DNA from: Pseudanabaena sp.
GTDB taxonomy: Bacteria; Cyanobacteriota; Cyanobacteriia; Pseudanabaenales; Pseudanabaenaceae
Assembly: GCA_003249015.1 (NCBI GenBank)
Contig: QBLS01000001.1
Location: 290,901 to 326,998 of the forward strand
Length of the DNA: 36,098 nucleotides
Direction: 5' to 3'
The notes beneath the pieces were generated by a model. It was given only the letters and a program-made list of their open reading frames with translations. It was not told the origin of the DNA and made no database searches. Positions 16,015 to 25,080 of the stretch are shown piece by piece (the first letter of the stretch is position 1; the number at the start of each line of letters is the position of its first letter). Both the position numbers and the translations under genes were made by a program.

Positions 16015-16970
16015 TAGATGCGGACTAAATCGGGATAAATAGTTAAGGCTTCATCACTGGTAAGTGTGTATTCATCCGACTGTGGCTCCCATAGGACTTC
16101 TACCGCCAAGAGGCTGTCAGTGGGGACGGAACCAATCGCAGATAGGGCTGATTGTAAATCTGCCGAAGAACGCAATACAGGTAACTTACTCAGGCTTTCC
16201 CCAGCCGCAGCAAGTAAAATTGTGACCACAATGTACTCACTGGGATCTTCGAGAGCTGCACTTTCATTAGGCAGAGCGGCTGTGGTCTTACCTTGAATCA
16301 AGCGTCCGCCCACATTACGCAACACCTCCTCATTGAGTTTGCTGCGCTCCGACATGACCAATCCGTTAAACTTCTGCTCGGCAAGGGCAAAGTTGGTATT
16401 TTCCTTAGCACTGCTTACATAAACCCAATACTCAGGATGGCGCATAAGTGATATCGCCGTTTCACGAGCTACGGTGGCAATTCCTTCAGAAGTTGAGGTG
16501 TCAGACTCTAGAGCTAGTCTGGTTAGCTCCTGTTGTAGCGATCGCGCTGAAGCAAGCAATCCAACTTGAACCTTTGCAACACTCACTTTACTATTCATGC
16601 CTGTGATGCCTTCGCCATCACCATTGCCGCGAAATGCTTGCATAATTGCACCCGCCACAATCACTAGCAGTAGCAATGTAAATAGACCACTGCCACCACC
16701 ACCAAAAAACATTGGCAAGAAGAAGAAGCCACCTCCACCTCCGCCATAGTAGCTACTTCCGCCATAGCTAGAGCCACTTCTAGATGGAGCTGAGCGGGTA
16801 GGAGCTGAAAATCGGCTACCGCCAAAACTTCCCGCGCCACGCTTTGCAAAAGCTTCGTGGGCATTGCTAAATACCGCCGCCGCTACTAGCGAGACCGCTA
16901 GCATTGCACTTGTCCATACCTTGACACTACGTTTAACTTTTTTCATAAATTCTGAATTAAAAAACTTCAT
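16014..16970 (-). CDS. DUF1517 family membrane protein
   Basis: A 318-residue protein with an N-terminal hydrophobic signal/anchor (about residues 18-42, AMLAVSLVAAAVFSNAHEAFA). A low-complexity Gly/Ser/Tyr tract follows (GGSSYYGGGGGGFFF, about 45-85), then a strong transmembrane segment (GLFTLLLLVIVAGAIMQAF, about 94-113) and a DUF1517 domain of about 190 residues (VAKVQVGLLASARSLQQELTRLA, then EYIVVTILLAAAGESLSKLP). The family occurs in cyanobacteria and plastids and has no firm function. Start is ATG 16970 or, equally possible, ATG 16946 (MKKVKRSVK). Confidence 0.85.
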   Translation of the reverse strand: MKFFNSEFMKKVKRSVKVWTSAMLAVSLVAAAVFSNAHEAFAKRGAGSFGGSRFSAPTRSAPSRSGSSYGGSSYYGGGGGGFFFLPMFFGGGGSGLFTLLLLVIVAGAIMQAFRGNGDGEGITGMNSKVSVAKVQVGLLASARSLQQELTRLALESDTSTSEGIATVARETAISLMRHPEYWVYVSSAKENTNFALAEQKFNGLVMSERSKLNEEVLRNVGGRLIQGKTTAALPNESAALEDPSEYIVVTILLAAAGESLSKLPVLRSSADLQSALSAIGSVPTDSLLAVEVLWEPQSDEYTLTSDEALTIYPDLVRI

Positions 16971-17247
16971 AGGAAGGCATTACTAGAAAAAACTAAAAGT
17001 GATCTATCTCAATTCTATTCCAAGCCCCATCCAAAGTTATCAGTAGCTAAGCATAAGTAATACCAGTTAACGAAAGTGTTGTCATACTTTTGTTAACTAA
17101 GCTCAGAAATTGTTCCTCAGGATATGCTGCCGCTTTGAAAAAACTGGTTTTGAGATTTGCTGAGTTATAAAAAGAAACTACGCAAAGGGGATAAGCTGTG
17201 CTATTGTAACAATTGCTTTGCTATCCAATAGTCTACAGAGCATATTT

Positions 17248-17334
17248 GGAGAGGTGGCAGAGTGGTTGAATGCGTCTGACTCGAAATCAGATTTAGGGTC
17301 ACACCTAACGGGAGTTCGAATCTCCCCCTCTCCG
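17248..17334 (+). tRNA. tRNA-Ser (anticodon CGA)
   Basis: A class II tRNA of 87 bases. Acceptor GGAGAGG (17248-17254) pairs with CCTCTCC (17327-17333), discriminator G17334. The anticodon stem TCTGA/TCAGA flanks loop CTCGAAA, giving anticodon CGA (17282-17284), which reads UCG. A long variable arm lies between the anticodon and T arms. The T stem GGGAG/CTCCC holds loop TTCGAAT. No CCA is encoded; the 3' end must be added. Confidence 0.97.
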
Positions 17335-17433
17335 TATCAATATTCAATAAAAAGCAATGCTAGTCATTGCTTTTTATTGTTTTATAGCAAGGTAAGGCTT
17401 GCTTATAGCGATTTGCGCTTAAATCCGAACCAA

Positions 17434-17511
17434 GAATAATTTTGAAAACGTTGCGAAGCAACGTTTTCAAAATTATTCGATGAATGACGGTGCGAAGCGC
17501 CGCCATTCATC
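17434..17511. repeat. Tandem hairpins between tRNA-Ser and yggT
   Basis: The first stem, 17434-17454 with 17458-17478 around GAA, is perfect and has a GAAAACGTTGC apex like that of 4598-4660. It is followed directly by 17479-17493 with 17497-17511 around GAA, a GC-core type with two mismatches. The flanks AACCAAG and TTTTGGGTTT pair outside both, so the whole forms a two-headed structure. Confidence 0.75.
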
Positions 17512-17574
17512 TTTTGGGTTTAGAACTGATAATATAAAAAATAATTAATTTATAAAAAAAATTGGTTTACTGCT

Positions 17575-17859
17575 GTGAACTTGATTGATATTAGCGCTAT
17601 TGCTCTTAATGTTCTATTGGGGCTATTTATCCTAATGTATATATTTCGGATTGTGATGACATGGTATCCCCAAATTCCTCTCAAGCAATTTCCTTATATC
17701 CTCATTACATTCCCAACTGAGCCTCTATTATTTGTGTTGCGGAAGTTAATCCCGCCAATTGGGGGAATTGATATTTCGCCAGTAATTGGCGTGGCGATAT
17801 TTAGCTTTTTACGAGAAGTTTTATTAGGACAGCAAGGGCTGCTGACAATGCTCCAGTAA
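17575..17859 (+). CDS. YggT family (Ycf19-like) membrane protein
   Basis: A 94-residue protein with two transmembrane segments (about 7-29 and 72-92). Between them is a conserved stretch, YIFRIVMTWYPQIPLKQFPY then FPTEPLLFVLRKLIPPIGGIDISPVIG, which is diagnostic of YggT/Ycf19. Homologues are linked to thylakoid and cell-division protein organisation and to membrane-complex assembly; the role here is inferred from the family only. The start is GTG at 17575. Confidence 0.9.
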   Translation: MNLIDISAIALNVLLGLFILMYIFRIVMTWYPQIPLKQFPYILITFPTEPLLFVLRKLIPPIGGIDISPVIGVAIFSFLREVLLGQQGLLTMLQ

Positions 17860-17873
17860 AAAACCAGCAGTTG

Positions 17874-17933
17874 TTTTACCCGCTACGCGGGTAAAAAAAT
17901 AAAAAAGGAGAGCGCATAGCGCTCTCCTTTTTT
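17874..17933. terminator. Two terminators between yggT and argZ/agrE
   Basis: TTTTACCCGC-TAC-GCGGGTAAAA (17874-17896) is followed by AAAAAAGGAGAGCGC-ATA and its complement (17901-17933) ending in a T run. The second also works in reverse for the minus-strand gene ending at 17940. Confidence 0.85.
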
Positions 17934-17939
17934 TATTGA

Positions 17940-20051
17940 TTAGGCAGCGACGACAGGGCTGTCTAGCTTTTTCAACTGCTGAACTAAGAGACTGAGGAAT
18001 AGACCAACGTCAGTTACAACGCCAACCGATTCAACAGAACCGCGATCTGCAAGTTTGGTGACAACCGCAGGGTTAATATCCACACAGACCATTTTCACAC
18101 CCGCAGGAGTCATGTTGCCGACACCAATGGAGTGCAGCATGGAAGAAAGCATCAGAATCATATCGGCGCCGCGAATTTGTTCGCTATACAGACGCTGTGC
18201 TTCTAGCAAATCCATTACTGTGTCAGGTAGGGGACCATCATCACGAATGGAACCAGCCAGTACAAAGGGAACATTATTCTGCACACATTCGTACATCACA
18301 CCTGTCTTCACAAAGCCCGCTTCTACAGCTTTGTGAATGCTGCCATAGCGACGGACTGAGTTAATGACTTTCAAGTGATGGCGATGTCCGCCTTTAACAC
18401 TCACGCCGCGCTTGAGATCTACACCAAGAGAAGTTCCCATTGATGACTGTTCCATGTCATGCACGGCGATCGCATTACCACCAAGCATCGACTGCACATA
18501 ACCTTCACGAATTAGATATGCTAGGTGCGGTGCGCCACCTGTATGTACGACAACGGGCCCGCAGGATACGACCAGTTTGCCACCGCGATCGCGAATTTGA
18601 CGAAGTTCCCAAGCAATCTGTTCCACAACTAATTCCACACGGCGTTCGCTAGAGACACCCGCACCCATGAAGGAAAATTCTTCTTTTTTGGCATTGTCAC
18701 GCGCTTCGGGCTTGCGAACTGTGCGGACACCATCATAACCAACGACTACGCGCTCACCCGCGACCAGATCGCGCAGCAGCTTACAGGTTGCTGTCTTGCC
18801 ATCAGGACTAATCGCGATCGCGCCATCCATGCGTTGATTAGCGCAACGAATCCACTCACCATCGACACAGGCATCGGTAGGGTAGATTGTAGTTACATAA
18901 AAGTCATCAGGAGCAACTCCATCCTGTAAAACCAGTTCTAGATTTGCCGCACAGGTTTCGCGATCTTGAAGGACTGCGCCGATTTCAATCAGCTCTCCCA
19001 TGATCGTTTCCATGATGTCGTGGGAAGGAGCAGAAATGCGAATTCTAGCGAGAGAAGTGCTTTGACGCTGTTCGCCCAGATTAAATTCTAAAACTTGAAA
19101 ACTGCCGCCATTGTCAGTAACCAAATCTAAGGCTCGGTTGATAATGCCAGAATCGAGCAAATGCCCTGTAAGTTCAACAATGCGAGCTTCCACTCCACTG
19201 GATTCAATACTAACTTCTGCTGATTGAGCAATGGGAACTTCAATGGTGCGTAAAGTCAGGCATTTAGCTGCGCCCCCTGCTTTAAGAAACTCGGTTAATG
19301 GGGTCTCAATTACATTAAAACCTGCGGCAGTAATGCGCTGTTTTAGGCGATCGCTAATTTTATTCATGACCACATTGCGATCGACATTCACCGCATTGCA
19401 AGCAAAGTTAACGGCATCAGCTTCTTCAATGGCAATGCGCTTATCGGCAGGAACGCGCATCTCAATCAAACGATTGGAATAGGAATCAAAAGCTGGAGGA
19501 TAGTATAGTAAATAGCCACCTGTAAGGGGGCAGAAGCAAGTGTCAAGGTGATAGAAGCGATTGTCGATTAGGCGTAAAGATAGAACTTCTACATCTAGCC
19601 ATTTCGCCAAGTAAGGATGAGCATCAAGTTCGGAACGGAAGCCATAACCAGCCCACAGCCAGCCACCACTGCGATCAAAGAGGGCATCTCCTGCACCCTC
19701 AAAGGGTAAATCCTTGGGAAGTTCATAGACGGTGAATCCTTTGGACTCAAACCATGCCTTAAAATAAGGTTCTTCGCCTTGACGTTCTTTATGTAAAAAT
19801 CGGCTTAATACGGCTTTGTCACCTAGTACTAGCCCAGCATTGGCGGTGAAGACCATATCTGGCCATCCTTTTGCAGGTGGAACTAGCTCAACGTTAACTA
19901 ATCCTTTCAAAACTCCATATAATTTTTGCCATTGCTCAACAGCGCGATCGCGACTAGATTTGTGGACATTGCCCTCCATCCAAGGGTTGATCACATAGTC
20001 CACGTCATAGTGATCGGGGGCGCACATCAGATAATTCAGTGAGGAACTCAT
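17940..20051 (-). CDS. argZ: Arginine dihydrolase fused to LOR/SDH ornithine-processing domain
   Basis: A two-domain enzyme (ArgZ/AgrE). The N-terminal domain hydrolyses arginine to ornithine, CO2 and two ammonia. It shows YLMCAPDHYDVDYVINPWM, DMVFTANAGLV, PFEGAGDAL, YHLDTCFCPL and the nucleophile Cys in GGAAKCLTLR. The C-terminal part (about 290-703) is the LOR/SDH domain; in the Anabaena homologue (AgrE) it acts further on ornithine towards proline. The frame opens 15 codons earlier at ATG 20096. Starting at ATG 20051 (MSSSLNYLMC) puts the catalytic Cys at residue 264, the number I remember for Synechocystis ArgZ, so I prefer it. It is near the cyanate operon, suggesting joint nitrogen use. 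Confidence 0.93.
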   Translation of the reverse strand: MSSSLNYLMCAPDHYDVDYVINPWMEGNVHKSSRDRAVEQWQKLYGVLKGLVNVELVPPAKGWPDMVFTANAGLVLGDKAVLSRFLHKERQGEEPYFKAWFESKGFTVYELPKDLPFEGAGDALFDRSGGWLWAGYGFRSELDAHPYLAKWLDVEVLSLRLIDNRFYHLDTCFCPLTGGYLLYYPPAFDSYSNRLIEMRVPADKRIAIEEADAVNFACNAVNVDRNVVMNKISDRLKQRITAAGFNVIETPLTEFLKAGGAAKCLTLRTIEVPIAQSAEVSIESSGVEARIVELTGHLLDSGIINRALDLVTDNGGSFQVLEFNLGEQRQSTSLARIRISAPSHDIMETIMGELIEIGAVLQDRETCAANLELVLQDGVAPDDFYVTTIYPTDACVDGEWIRCANQRMDGAIAISPDGKTATCKLLRDLVAGERVVVGYDGVRTVRKPEARDNAKKEEFSFMGAGVSSERRVELVVEQIAWELRQIRDRGGKLVVSCGPVVVHTGGAPHLAYLIREGYVQSMLGGNAIAVHDMEQSSMGTSLGVDLKRGVSVKGGHRHHLKVINSVRRYGSIHKAVEAGFVKTGVMYECVQNNVPFVLAGSIRDDGPLPDTVMDLLEAQRLYSEQIRGADMILMLSSMLHSIGVGNMTPAGVKMVCVDINPAVVTKLADRGSVESVGVVTDVGLFLSLLVQQLKKLDSPVVAA

Positions 20052-20232
20052 AGGGTAAGTTAAATAATTTAAAGAAAAGCACAAGATTTGACTCATTCAA
20101 CCTGACTCATCTCAGAAGTTATCAGGTACTTGCGCCAAATATTGTCAAACGTAGCAGTTGTTAATCATACCTAATAATCACCCCTCTACTTTACTTAGCA
20201 AAGTTATCGTATCTTGATAATTACTACACCAG

Positions 20233-20324
20233 AAGTTAGTGGCGACGCGAAGCGTCGCCACTAACTTTTTGAGTTTTTAGCGCAAAAGATTAAGGGCATC
20301 GCTTCGCGATGCCCTTAATCTTTT
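20233..20324. repeat. Two hairpins between tetR and argZ/agrE
   Basis: AAGTTAGTGGCGACGC (20233-20248) pairs with 20252-20267 around GAA. AAAAGATTAAGGGCATCGC (20284-20302) pairs with 20306-20324 around TTC. The second is 17 bases beyond the tetR stop and is its likely terminator. Confidence 0.75.
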
Positions 20325-20340
20325 GGTTTTTGAATTGTGG

Positions 20341-20931
20341 TTAAACTTTGAGAGAACTCTGAATTAGTTGACGGATACCAGAAAATCCTCGTTTGAGCCG
20401 CTCAGGTTGATCGTAGAGCCTAGCAATCAGTAGAACTCCTTCTATCATTGTTAATATCTGTTCAGCGAGCAAATCTGGATCAATTTGATCCCTTAACTGT
20501 TCTTTCCCATCGCGCAACATTTGCGAAAATAAAGATTGCCATTCATCAAATACTTTTTGTAAATGTTCCCGAAATGCCTTGTCATACTCGGCGAGATCGA
20601 CAATTAAGTTACCCAATAAACATCCAGCGCAGTTAATTTCTTGCAGATGCTTCACCTCAATTTTCTCAAGAGTTAGTAAAAGTCTCTGAATAGGATCATT
20701 ATTTACTTCTGAAGTACTTAAAAAAATATTGTCTCTAATTTGCTGCCATTGAAAATCAATTAGAGCATGGGCAAATTCGTCTTTAGATTGAAAATAATTA
20801 TAGAAACTGCCCGATGAAGTTTCAGAAACTATAAATAGTTCCTTTAATCCCGTAGACTGTAATCCTTGTCGATGTACCAAGTCAATCGTTGAGTTAAGGA
20901 TGTCTTCACGGGTACGCTTGAGGTTTGCCAT
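20341..20931 (-). CDS. TetR/AcrR family transcriptional regulator
   Basis: A 196-residue protein. An N-terminal helix-turn-helix (about 5-52) contains TREDILNSTIDLVHRQGLQSTGLKELF and the recognition-helix end SGSFYNYFQSKDEFAHALI, the most conserved TetR signature. The C-terminal helical region binds an unknown ligand and dimerises. It includes CAGCLLGNLIVDLAEYD, in which two cysteines in CAGC are common in this AcrR/YcdC-like group and could be redox-responsive. It lies between cynS and argZ/agrE on the same strand; whether it regulates either is unknown. Confidence 0.87.
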   Translation of the reverse strand: MANLKRTREDILNSTIDLVHRQGLQSTGLKELFIVSETSSGSFYNYFQSKDEFAHALIDFQWQQIRDNIFLSTSEVNNDPIQRLLLTLEKIEVKHLQEINCAGCLLGNLIVDLAEYDKAFREHLQKVFDEWQSLFSQMLRDGKEQLRDQIDPDLLAEQILTMIEGVLLIARLYDQPERLKRGFSGIRQLIQSSLKV

Positions 20932-20968
20932 AAACTAGATGACTTGCAGATTCAGAGATTATTATTTT

Positions 20969-21006
20969 GGCTTCGCCATACAGTGCTTGACGCTGTACGG
21001 CGAAGC
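20969..21006 (-). terminator. cynS terminator hairpin
   Basis: GCTTCGCCATACAGTG pairs imperfectly (two G-T type positions) with CGCTGTACGGCGAAGC about 11 bases beyond the cynS stop. It probably ends the cyn operon and separates it from tetR. Confidence 0.55.
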
Positions 21007-21016
21007 AAGCGTTATC

Positions 21017-21463
21017 CTACCATTTTTTATAGGCTAGGAATTTGCCGTTCATCGTTACCTTGACGCGATCGCCTTTGGGGTCTTCCACTTTGTCAATATC
21101 AAGAGTGAAGTCGATCGCACTCATGATGCCATCGCCGAACTTCTCATGGATGATTTCCTTCATTGGATATCCGTAAACCTGCATGATTTCATAGAAGCGA
21201 TAGATGAGTGGATCAGTGGGAACAACTGGTCCCAAGCCTTTGCTGGGATAGGCACTTAAGGCAGTAATGATTTCTTCGCCAAGCCCAAGAGCCTCGGCGA
21301 TTTTGGTGGCTTGCTCAACACTGGCACTATTTTGTCCATAAAAAACAGAAGCGATCCAAACTTCGTCCTGACCTAATAGTTTTTCGAGATCAGCAAAGGT
21401 GATGCCTTTGGCTTTTTTGGCTGCTAGGAGAGCAGAAGTAAAACTGGGAAATTCAACGGTCAT
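21017..21463 (-). CDS. cynS: Cyanate hydratase (cyanase)
   Basis: Converts cyanate and bicarbonate to ammonia and two CO2. 148 residues is near the E. coli length. An N-terminal lambda-repressor-like helical domain (about 1-75) is followed by the catalytic domain. The catalytic triad is present: Arg89 and Glu92 in [11 protein letters not shown] and Ser115 in [14 protein letters not shown], equivalent to E. coli Arg96, Glu99 and Ser122. It is the last gene of the cynABDS operon, 154 bases after cynD, with an interspersed repeat in between. Regulation should follow the NtcA promoter upstream of cynA. Confidence 0.96.
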   Translation of the reverse strand: MTVEFPSFTSALLAAKKAKGITFADLEKLLGQDEVWIASVFYGQNSASVEQATKIAEALGLGEEIITALSAYPSKGLGPVVPTDPLIYRFYEIMQVYGYPMKEIIHEKFGDGIMSAIDFTLDIDKVEDPKGDRVKVTMNGKFLAYKKW

Positions 21464-21504
21464 AATGTCTGTTTTGAGTAATTCAAAATATTTTGGTAAT
21501 CAGG

Positions 21505-21612
21505 CTGTTACCCTCACCCCCTGCCCCCTCTCCCATTAAGGGCGAGGGGGAGTAAGATTATTTTCTTGTTCCCCTCTTCCCTTTTGGGAGAGGGGCTAGG
21601 GGAGAGGGGCTT
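21505..21612. repeat. CCCTCACCCCC-type interspersed repeat inside the cyn operon
   Basis: CTCACCCCCTGCCCCCTCTC, a short hairpin (TCTCCCATTAAGGGCGAGGGG), then CCCCTCTTCCCTTTTGGGAG and AGGGGCTAGGGGAGAGGGG. The strand bias (C-rich left, G-rich right) makes imperfect inverted arms. Repeats of this wording are widespread in cyanobacterial genomes. It separates cynD from cynS. Confidence 0.75.
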
Positions 21613-21617
21613 GGGTT

Positions 21618-22502
21618 TTAAATTCTTGAGGCTTCCACAGCGCGAGTTTCGCGCATGAGATGATCTTCCATTTCCGCTTTGAGATCGTGATATCCCGACT
21701 GTTGGTCGAGATTTTCCCGCGATCGCGGACGAGGGAAAGGCACATCAAGGATTTCATCGATCCCTGCGGCAGGACCTCGCTTCATCATGACAATTTTATC
21801 GGAAAGGAGCAAGGCTTCTTCAATACTGTGGGTGATCATCACCACGGTTTTACGTTTCTGTTCCCAAATACGGGCAACTTCGTCTTGCAAGAATCCACGG
21901 GTGAGAGCATCGAGTGCGCCGAAAGGCTCGTCCATCAGTAGTATTTCAGGATCGATCGCTAGAGCGCGAGCAATGCCCACACGCTGCTTCATCCCGCCCG
22001 AAAGTTCATGGGGATGTTTTTTCTCAGCACCCGTTAGTCCTACTAATTCGATATATTCATAAACGCGACTTTTACGATCAGCGATTGACATATTCGGGTA
22101 GACAGTTTCGAGGGCAAAGTGCAGATTTTCCGCCACGGTCAACCAAGGCATCAGGGCGTAGTTCTGAAACACCACACCGCGATCGGGCCCAGGGGCATAA
22201 ATTTTTGAACCATTGATTAAAATCGCGCCACTGGTGGGGGTGGTTAAGCCCGCAATCAGGCTCAATAATGTGGACTTACCACAACCTGAAGGCCCAATAA
22301 TTGACACAAAAGTATTGGGAGCGATGTCAAAACTGATATTGGCAAGAGCCACATAGTCCTTGGATGTCCGACGGGTGAGCTTGTCAATTAGACCGCTACG
22401 CCCTCGATAGACCATCGAGATATCGCGGATGGATATTTGGGACGGCTTTTGGGATTGTTGACTTGATAAGTTATTAATTTCTTGTTCCATAGAAGTTAGC
22501 AT
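21618..22502 (-). CDS. cynD: Cyanate ABC transporter ATP-binding protein
   Basis: The ATPase of the NrtCD/CynD/TauB type that powers cyanate import. Motifs seen: Walker [13 protein letters not shown]-loop [13 protein letters not shown], signature [15 protein letters not shown], Walker [12 protein letters not shown] and H-loop [13 protein letters not shown]. The frame opens at ATG 22529 inside cynB. I chose the ATG at 22502, because it overlaps the cynB stop as TGATG and is preceded by GGGAGGG at good spacing. The C-terminal part (after about 230) is the short regulatory tail usual in this group. Cyanate specificity comes from operon context with cynS, not from this sequence. Confidence 0.92.
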   Translation of the reverse strand: MLTSMEQEINNLSSQQSQKPSQISIRDISMVYRGRSGLIDKLTRRTSKDYVALANISFDIAPNTFVSIIGPSGCGKSTLLSLIAGLTTPTSGAILINGSKIYAPGPDRGVVFQNYALMPWLTVAENLHFALETVYPNMSIADRKSRVYEYIELVGLTGAEKKHPHELSGGMKQRVGIARALAIDPEILLMDEPFGALDALTRGFLQDEVARIWEQKRKTVVMITHSIEEALLLSDKIVMMKRGPAAGIDEILDVPFPRPRSRENLDQQSGYHDLKAEMEDHLMRETRAVEASRI

Positions 22503-23359
22503 CAGACTGCCCTCCCAAATGAGACCCAATGTTGTAAAAGACCAAATAGGCGATCAATGATTAATCCGATCGCGCCGATGAGCAGAATTGCGGTAATGAT
22601 GCTGGTAATGCTGAGGTTATTCCACTCATTCCAAACAAAATAACCGACACCTGTACCACCAATCAAAATTTCTGCGGCGACAATTACTAGCCATGCAATA
22701 CCTGCACTAATCCGCATCCCTGACACAATGCTGGGAGCCGCCGCAGGTAAAATTACTTTAACAATCGTTCGCCATTTTGAAGCTCCAAGGGTGCGAGTTA
22801 CATCAATGTAGCTAGGGTCTACATTGCTCACGCCAAATTTGGTATTAATCAGGGTCGGCCAAAGACTCGTAATCGCAATTACAAAAATAGCTGTACTTTC
22901 GGAATCTTTGATTAAGCCTAAACCGATGGGAAGCCAAGCTAGGGGAGAAACTGGCTTGAGGATTTGCACAAAAGGATCAACGGCTTTGGCAATCACAGGA
23001 AATAATCCAATCAAGACTCCAGCGGGAATGGCGATCGCTGCGCCAACTGTGAAGCCGATGGCGACACGGCGGAGGCTCGTCACCAAATGCCAGCCAATAC
23101 CTCGATCATTAGTTCCCTTTACATAAAATGGGTTGGAAACCCATCCCCAGAAGTCACTCAAGGTCTGAGATGCAGAAGGCATAAGCGGCGAAAACCAACT
23201 AGATTTTGCGCCCACTTCCCAAAATATAAGTATCGAACTGAGGATCAGTATAAATAGGACAAAAGCTTGCAAGTCCTGATTTGGCAACACATTCGTAATC
23301 GCGGACATAACTGGATTAGAGCGCGATCGCGGCTTAGTTGTTGGCAGAGAGGAGTTCAT
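22502..23359 (-). CDS. cynB: Cyanate ABC transporter permease
   Basis: A 285-residue inner-membrane permease of the NrtB/SsuC/TauC class, with about six transmembrane segments (first about 33-49). The permease EAA-type loop reads [30 protein letters not shown] (about residues 187-216), which couples to Cyn[16 protein letters not shown] and [15 protein letters not shown] are typical of NrtB-like permeases. The stop overlaps the cynD start. A hairpin lies between cynA and this gene, which would allow less permease than binding protein. Confidence 0.92.
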   Translation of the reverse strand: MNSSLPTTKPRSRSNPVMSAITNVLPNQDLQAFVLFILILSSILIFWEVGAKSSWFSPLMPSASQTLSDFWGWVSNPFYVKGTNDRGIGWHLVTSLRRVAIGFTVGAAIAIPAGVLIGLFPVIAKAVDPFVQILKPVSPLAWLPIGLGLIKDSESTAIFVIAITSLWPTLINTKFGVSNVDPSYIDVTRTLGASKWRTIVKVILPAAAPSIVSGMRISAGIAWLVIVAAEILIGGTGVGYFVWNEWNNLSITSIITAILLIGAIGLIIDRLFGLLQHWVSFGRAV

Positions 23360-23396
23360 AATTCCATTAATACTTAAATTGATAAAAATTAGTTAA

Positions 23397-23420
23397 GACT
23401 CACGCAGTCATGCGTGAGCC
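23397..23420 (-). promoter_or_regulatory. Hairpin between cynA and cynB
   Basis: GACTCACGCA-GTCA-TGCGTGAGCC forms a ten-base-pair stem, 11 bases after the cynA stop. Such stems between a binding-protein gene and its permease usually protect the upstream message and cause partial termination. No long T tract follows on the minus strand. Confidence 0.6.
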
Positions 23421-23430
23421 TTAATTGGAA

Positions 23431-25080
23431 CTAGACCTTAAATTGCTTGATCTGTTCTTCGATATATGCTTCAGGCTTAGCTGGATCGAAGGAATCAAAC
23501 TTCAACTTTTCAACACGTTCAGTTTCTGTTGGGGGAGTTTGTCCCAGTTCCTTAGCTAATTCACTAGCAAGATCAGTTAGATAAATATCCTGCGCGATCG
23601 CTTGATAGTCAGCCTTTTCCTTGGGCATGAGATCCCAACGTACAAATTGAGAAGAGATCCACTTAGCAAAACTCTTCCAAGGGTAGGGATCGAAACCAAT
23701 GCGATCAGGGACATCTAACGTATTGCCTTGACCATCTTCAAATTTGCCTGTTAATACAGCTTTGAGCACTGGTTCAGGCTGGTTGAGGTAGTTCTTACCC
23801 GCGATCGCCTTAGCGATTTCTTCGCGATTTTTGGGATCGTTGGCATAGCCAGCGCCGTCAATAATCGCTTTGTTAATCGCTCGGAAAGTATTGGGATTGG
23901 TGTCGATCCACTGTTGGCTAGCGGCAAAGGCGCAGCAGGGATGCCCAGCCCAAATATCTTTGGTAAGAAGATGAATAAACCCAATCTTGTTGAATACAGA
24001 ACGTTGAACAACGTTATCAGGTAATAAGAAAGCATCTAGCTGTCCTGCGGTCATTTTGGCGATCGCGTCAGGAGGTGGGATGACTTGAATCTGCACATCC
24101 TTATCAGGATCGAGTCCACCAGAAGCAAGATAGTAGCGCAATAGCAAATTATGCATTGAGAAAGCAAAAGGAACACCAATACTAAAGCCCTTGAAATCCT
24201 TAGGCTCTTTAACATTGCCCAAATGTTTATTTGCTACGGAAATCGCTTGACCATTAATATTTTCAATGCTGGCGAGTTTGATTGGGAATGCGGTGGAACC
24301 TAAGCCCAAGGACATAGAGATCGGCATAGGTGAGAGCATATGATAGGCATCCAATTCACCTGCGATCGCAGAGTCACGGATCGCTGCCCAACTAGGCATC
24401 TTCACCAATTCCACCTTCAAGCCGTACTTGGTGTAGAAGCCCAGAGGCTCGGACATGATGATCGGAGTTGCGCAGGTAATCGGCAGAAAGCCAACTTTCA
24501 AGCTACTTTTTTCGACACCTGCTGCTGGAATACTGCCACCTGCTGGGGTTTCCTTAGAGGGTGTGGCAGTCTCTGGTGGTGCGGAGGGGCAACCAGTGAG
24601 GGTAACGACTGCGGCTGCGGCTGCAACCTTAATTAAAAACTCGCGACGGCGGAAGGTACTGGACTGCAAAGTATCAGTAAAAAACTCTTGCGCCTGTGGA
24701 CCAAAAGCAGCACTAAAGGCTTCCTCTACTCCACCTGCCATTTTGATTAGGTCATAACAGATATTTTTTTGGCTTTCTGTGGCATTAGATAAAGCTCCCT
24801 GCTCTAGTAATTGCCACAGATCAGCCTTCATGGTGTTGGTTTCCCATGTTTGTGCCATCAATTGAGCGCGATCAGAGTAATGACCCATCTTAATTAGGTC
24901 ACTAACTAATTCGGCAGGATCAGTGGGCATCCCTTCCATGACACTTTGATGCTGGTCAATGCTATGGGGCGCACCACAGGGACAGGCTAGCTCTAGGCGA
25001 TCGCAGTGATAATTTGAACTACTATTGGGGTTATTACTTATTGTTGAAATACCCATTTTCTCAGCTATTGTGGATATCAT
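23431..25080 (-). CDS. cynA: Cyanate ABC transporter substrate-binding protein with extra N-terminal domain
   Basis: A 549-residue NrtA/CynA-type binding protein. The usual Tat lipoprotein signal, STFRRREFLIKVAAAAAVVTLTGC, is not at the N-terminus but at about residues 141-164. It is preceded by about 140 residues: a polar stretch, LACPCGAPHSIDQHQ, and a helical part (PAELVSDLIKMGHYSDRAQL, then SQKNICYDLIKMAGGVEEAF). After the lipobox comes a Pro/Thr linker and the two-lobed binding domain (SSLKVGFLPITCATPIIMSEPLGFY onward). Codon use does not change across the extension. Substrate assignment rests on cynS in the operon; nitrate or bicarbonate cannot be excluded by sequence alone. Start ATG 25080. 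Confidence 0.88.
   Translation of the reverse strand: MISTIAEKMGISTISNNPNSSSNYHCDRLELACPCGAPHSIDQHQSVMEGMPTDPAELVSDLIKMGHYSDRAQLMAQTWETNTMKADLWQLLEQGALSNATESQKNICYDLIKMAGGVEEAFSAAFGPQAQEFFTDTLQSSTFRRREFLIKVAAAAAVVTLTGCPSAPPETATPSKETPAGGSIPAAGVEKSSLKVGFLPITCATPIIMSEPLGFYTKYGLKVELVKMPSWAAIRDSAIAGELDAYHMLSPMPISMSLGLGSTAFPIKLASIENINGQAISVANKHLGNVKEPKDFKGFSIGVPFAFSMHNLLLRYYLASGGLDPDKDVQIQVIPPPDAIAKMTAGQLDAFLLPDNVVQRSVFNKIGFIHLLTKDIWAGHPCCAFAASQQWIDTNPNTFRAINKAIIDGAGYANDPKNREEIAKAIAGKNYLNQPEPVLKAVLTGKFEDGQGNTLDVPDRIGFDPYPWKSFAKWISSQFVRWDLMPKEKADYQAIAQDIYLTDLASELAKELGQTPPTETERVEKLKFDSFDPAKPEAYIEEQIKQFKV

Noticed and set aside
20150-20235. NtcA-like spacing upstream of argZ/agrE (GTA and TAC near 20208-20223)
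   Set aside because: The half-sites are ten bases apart, not eight.
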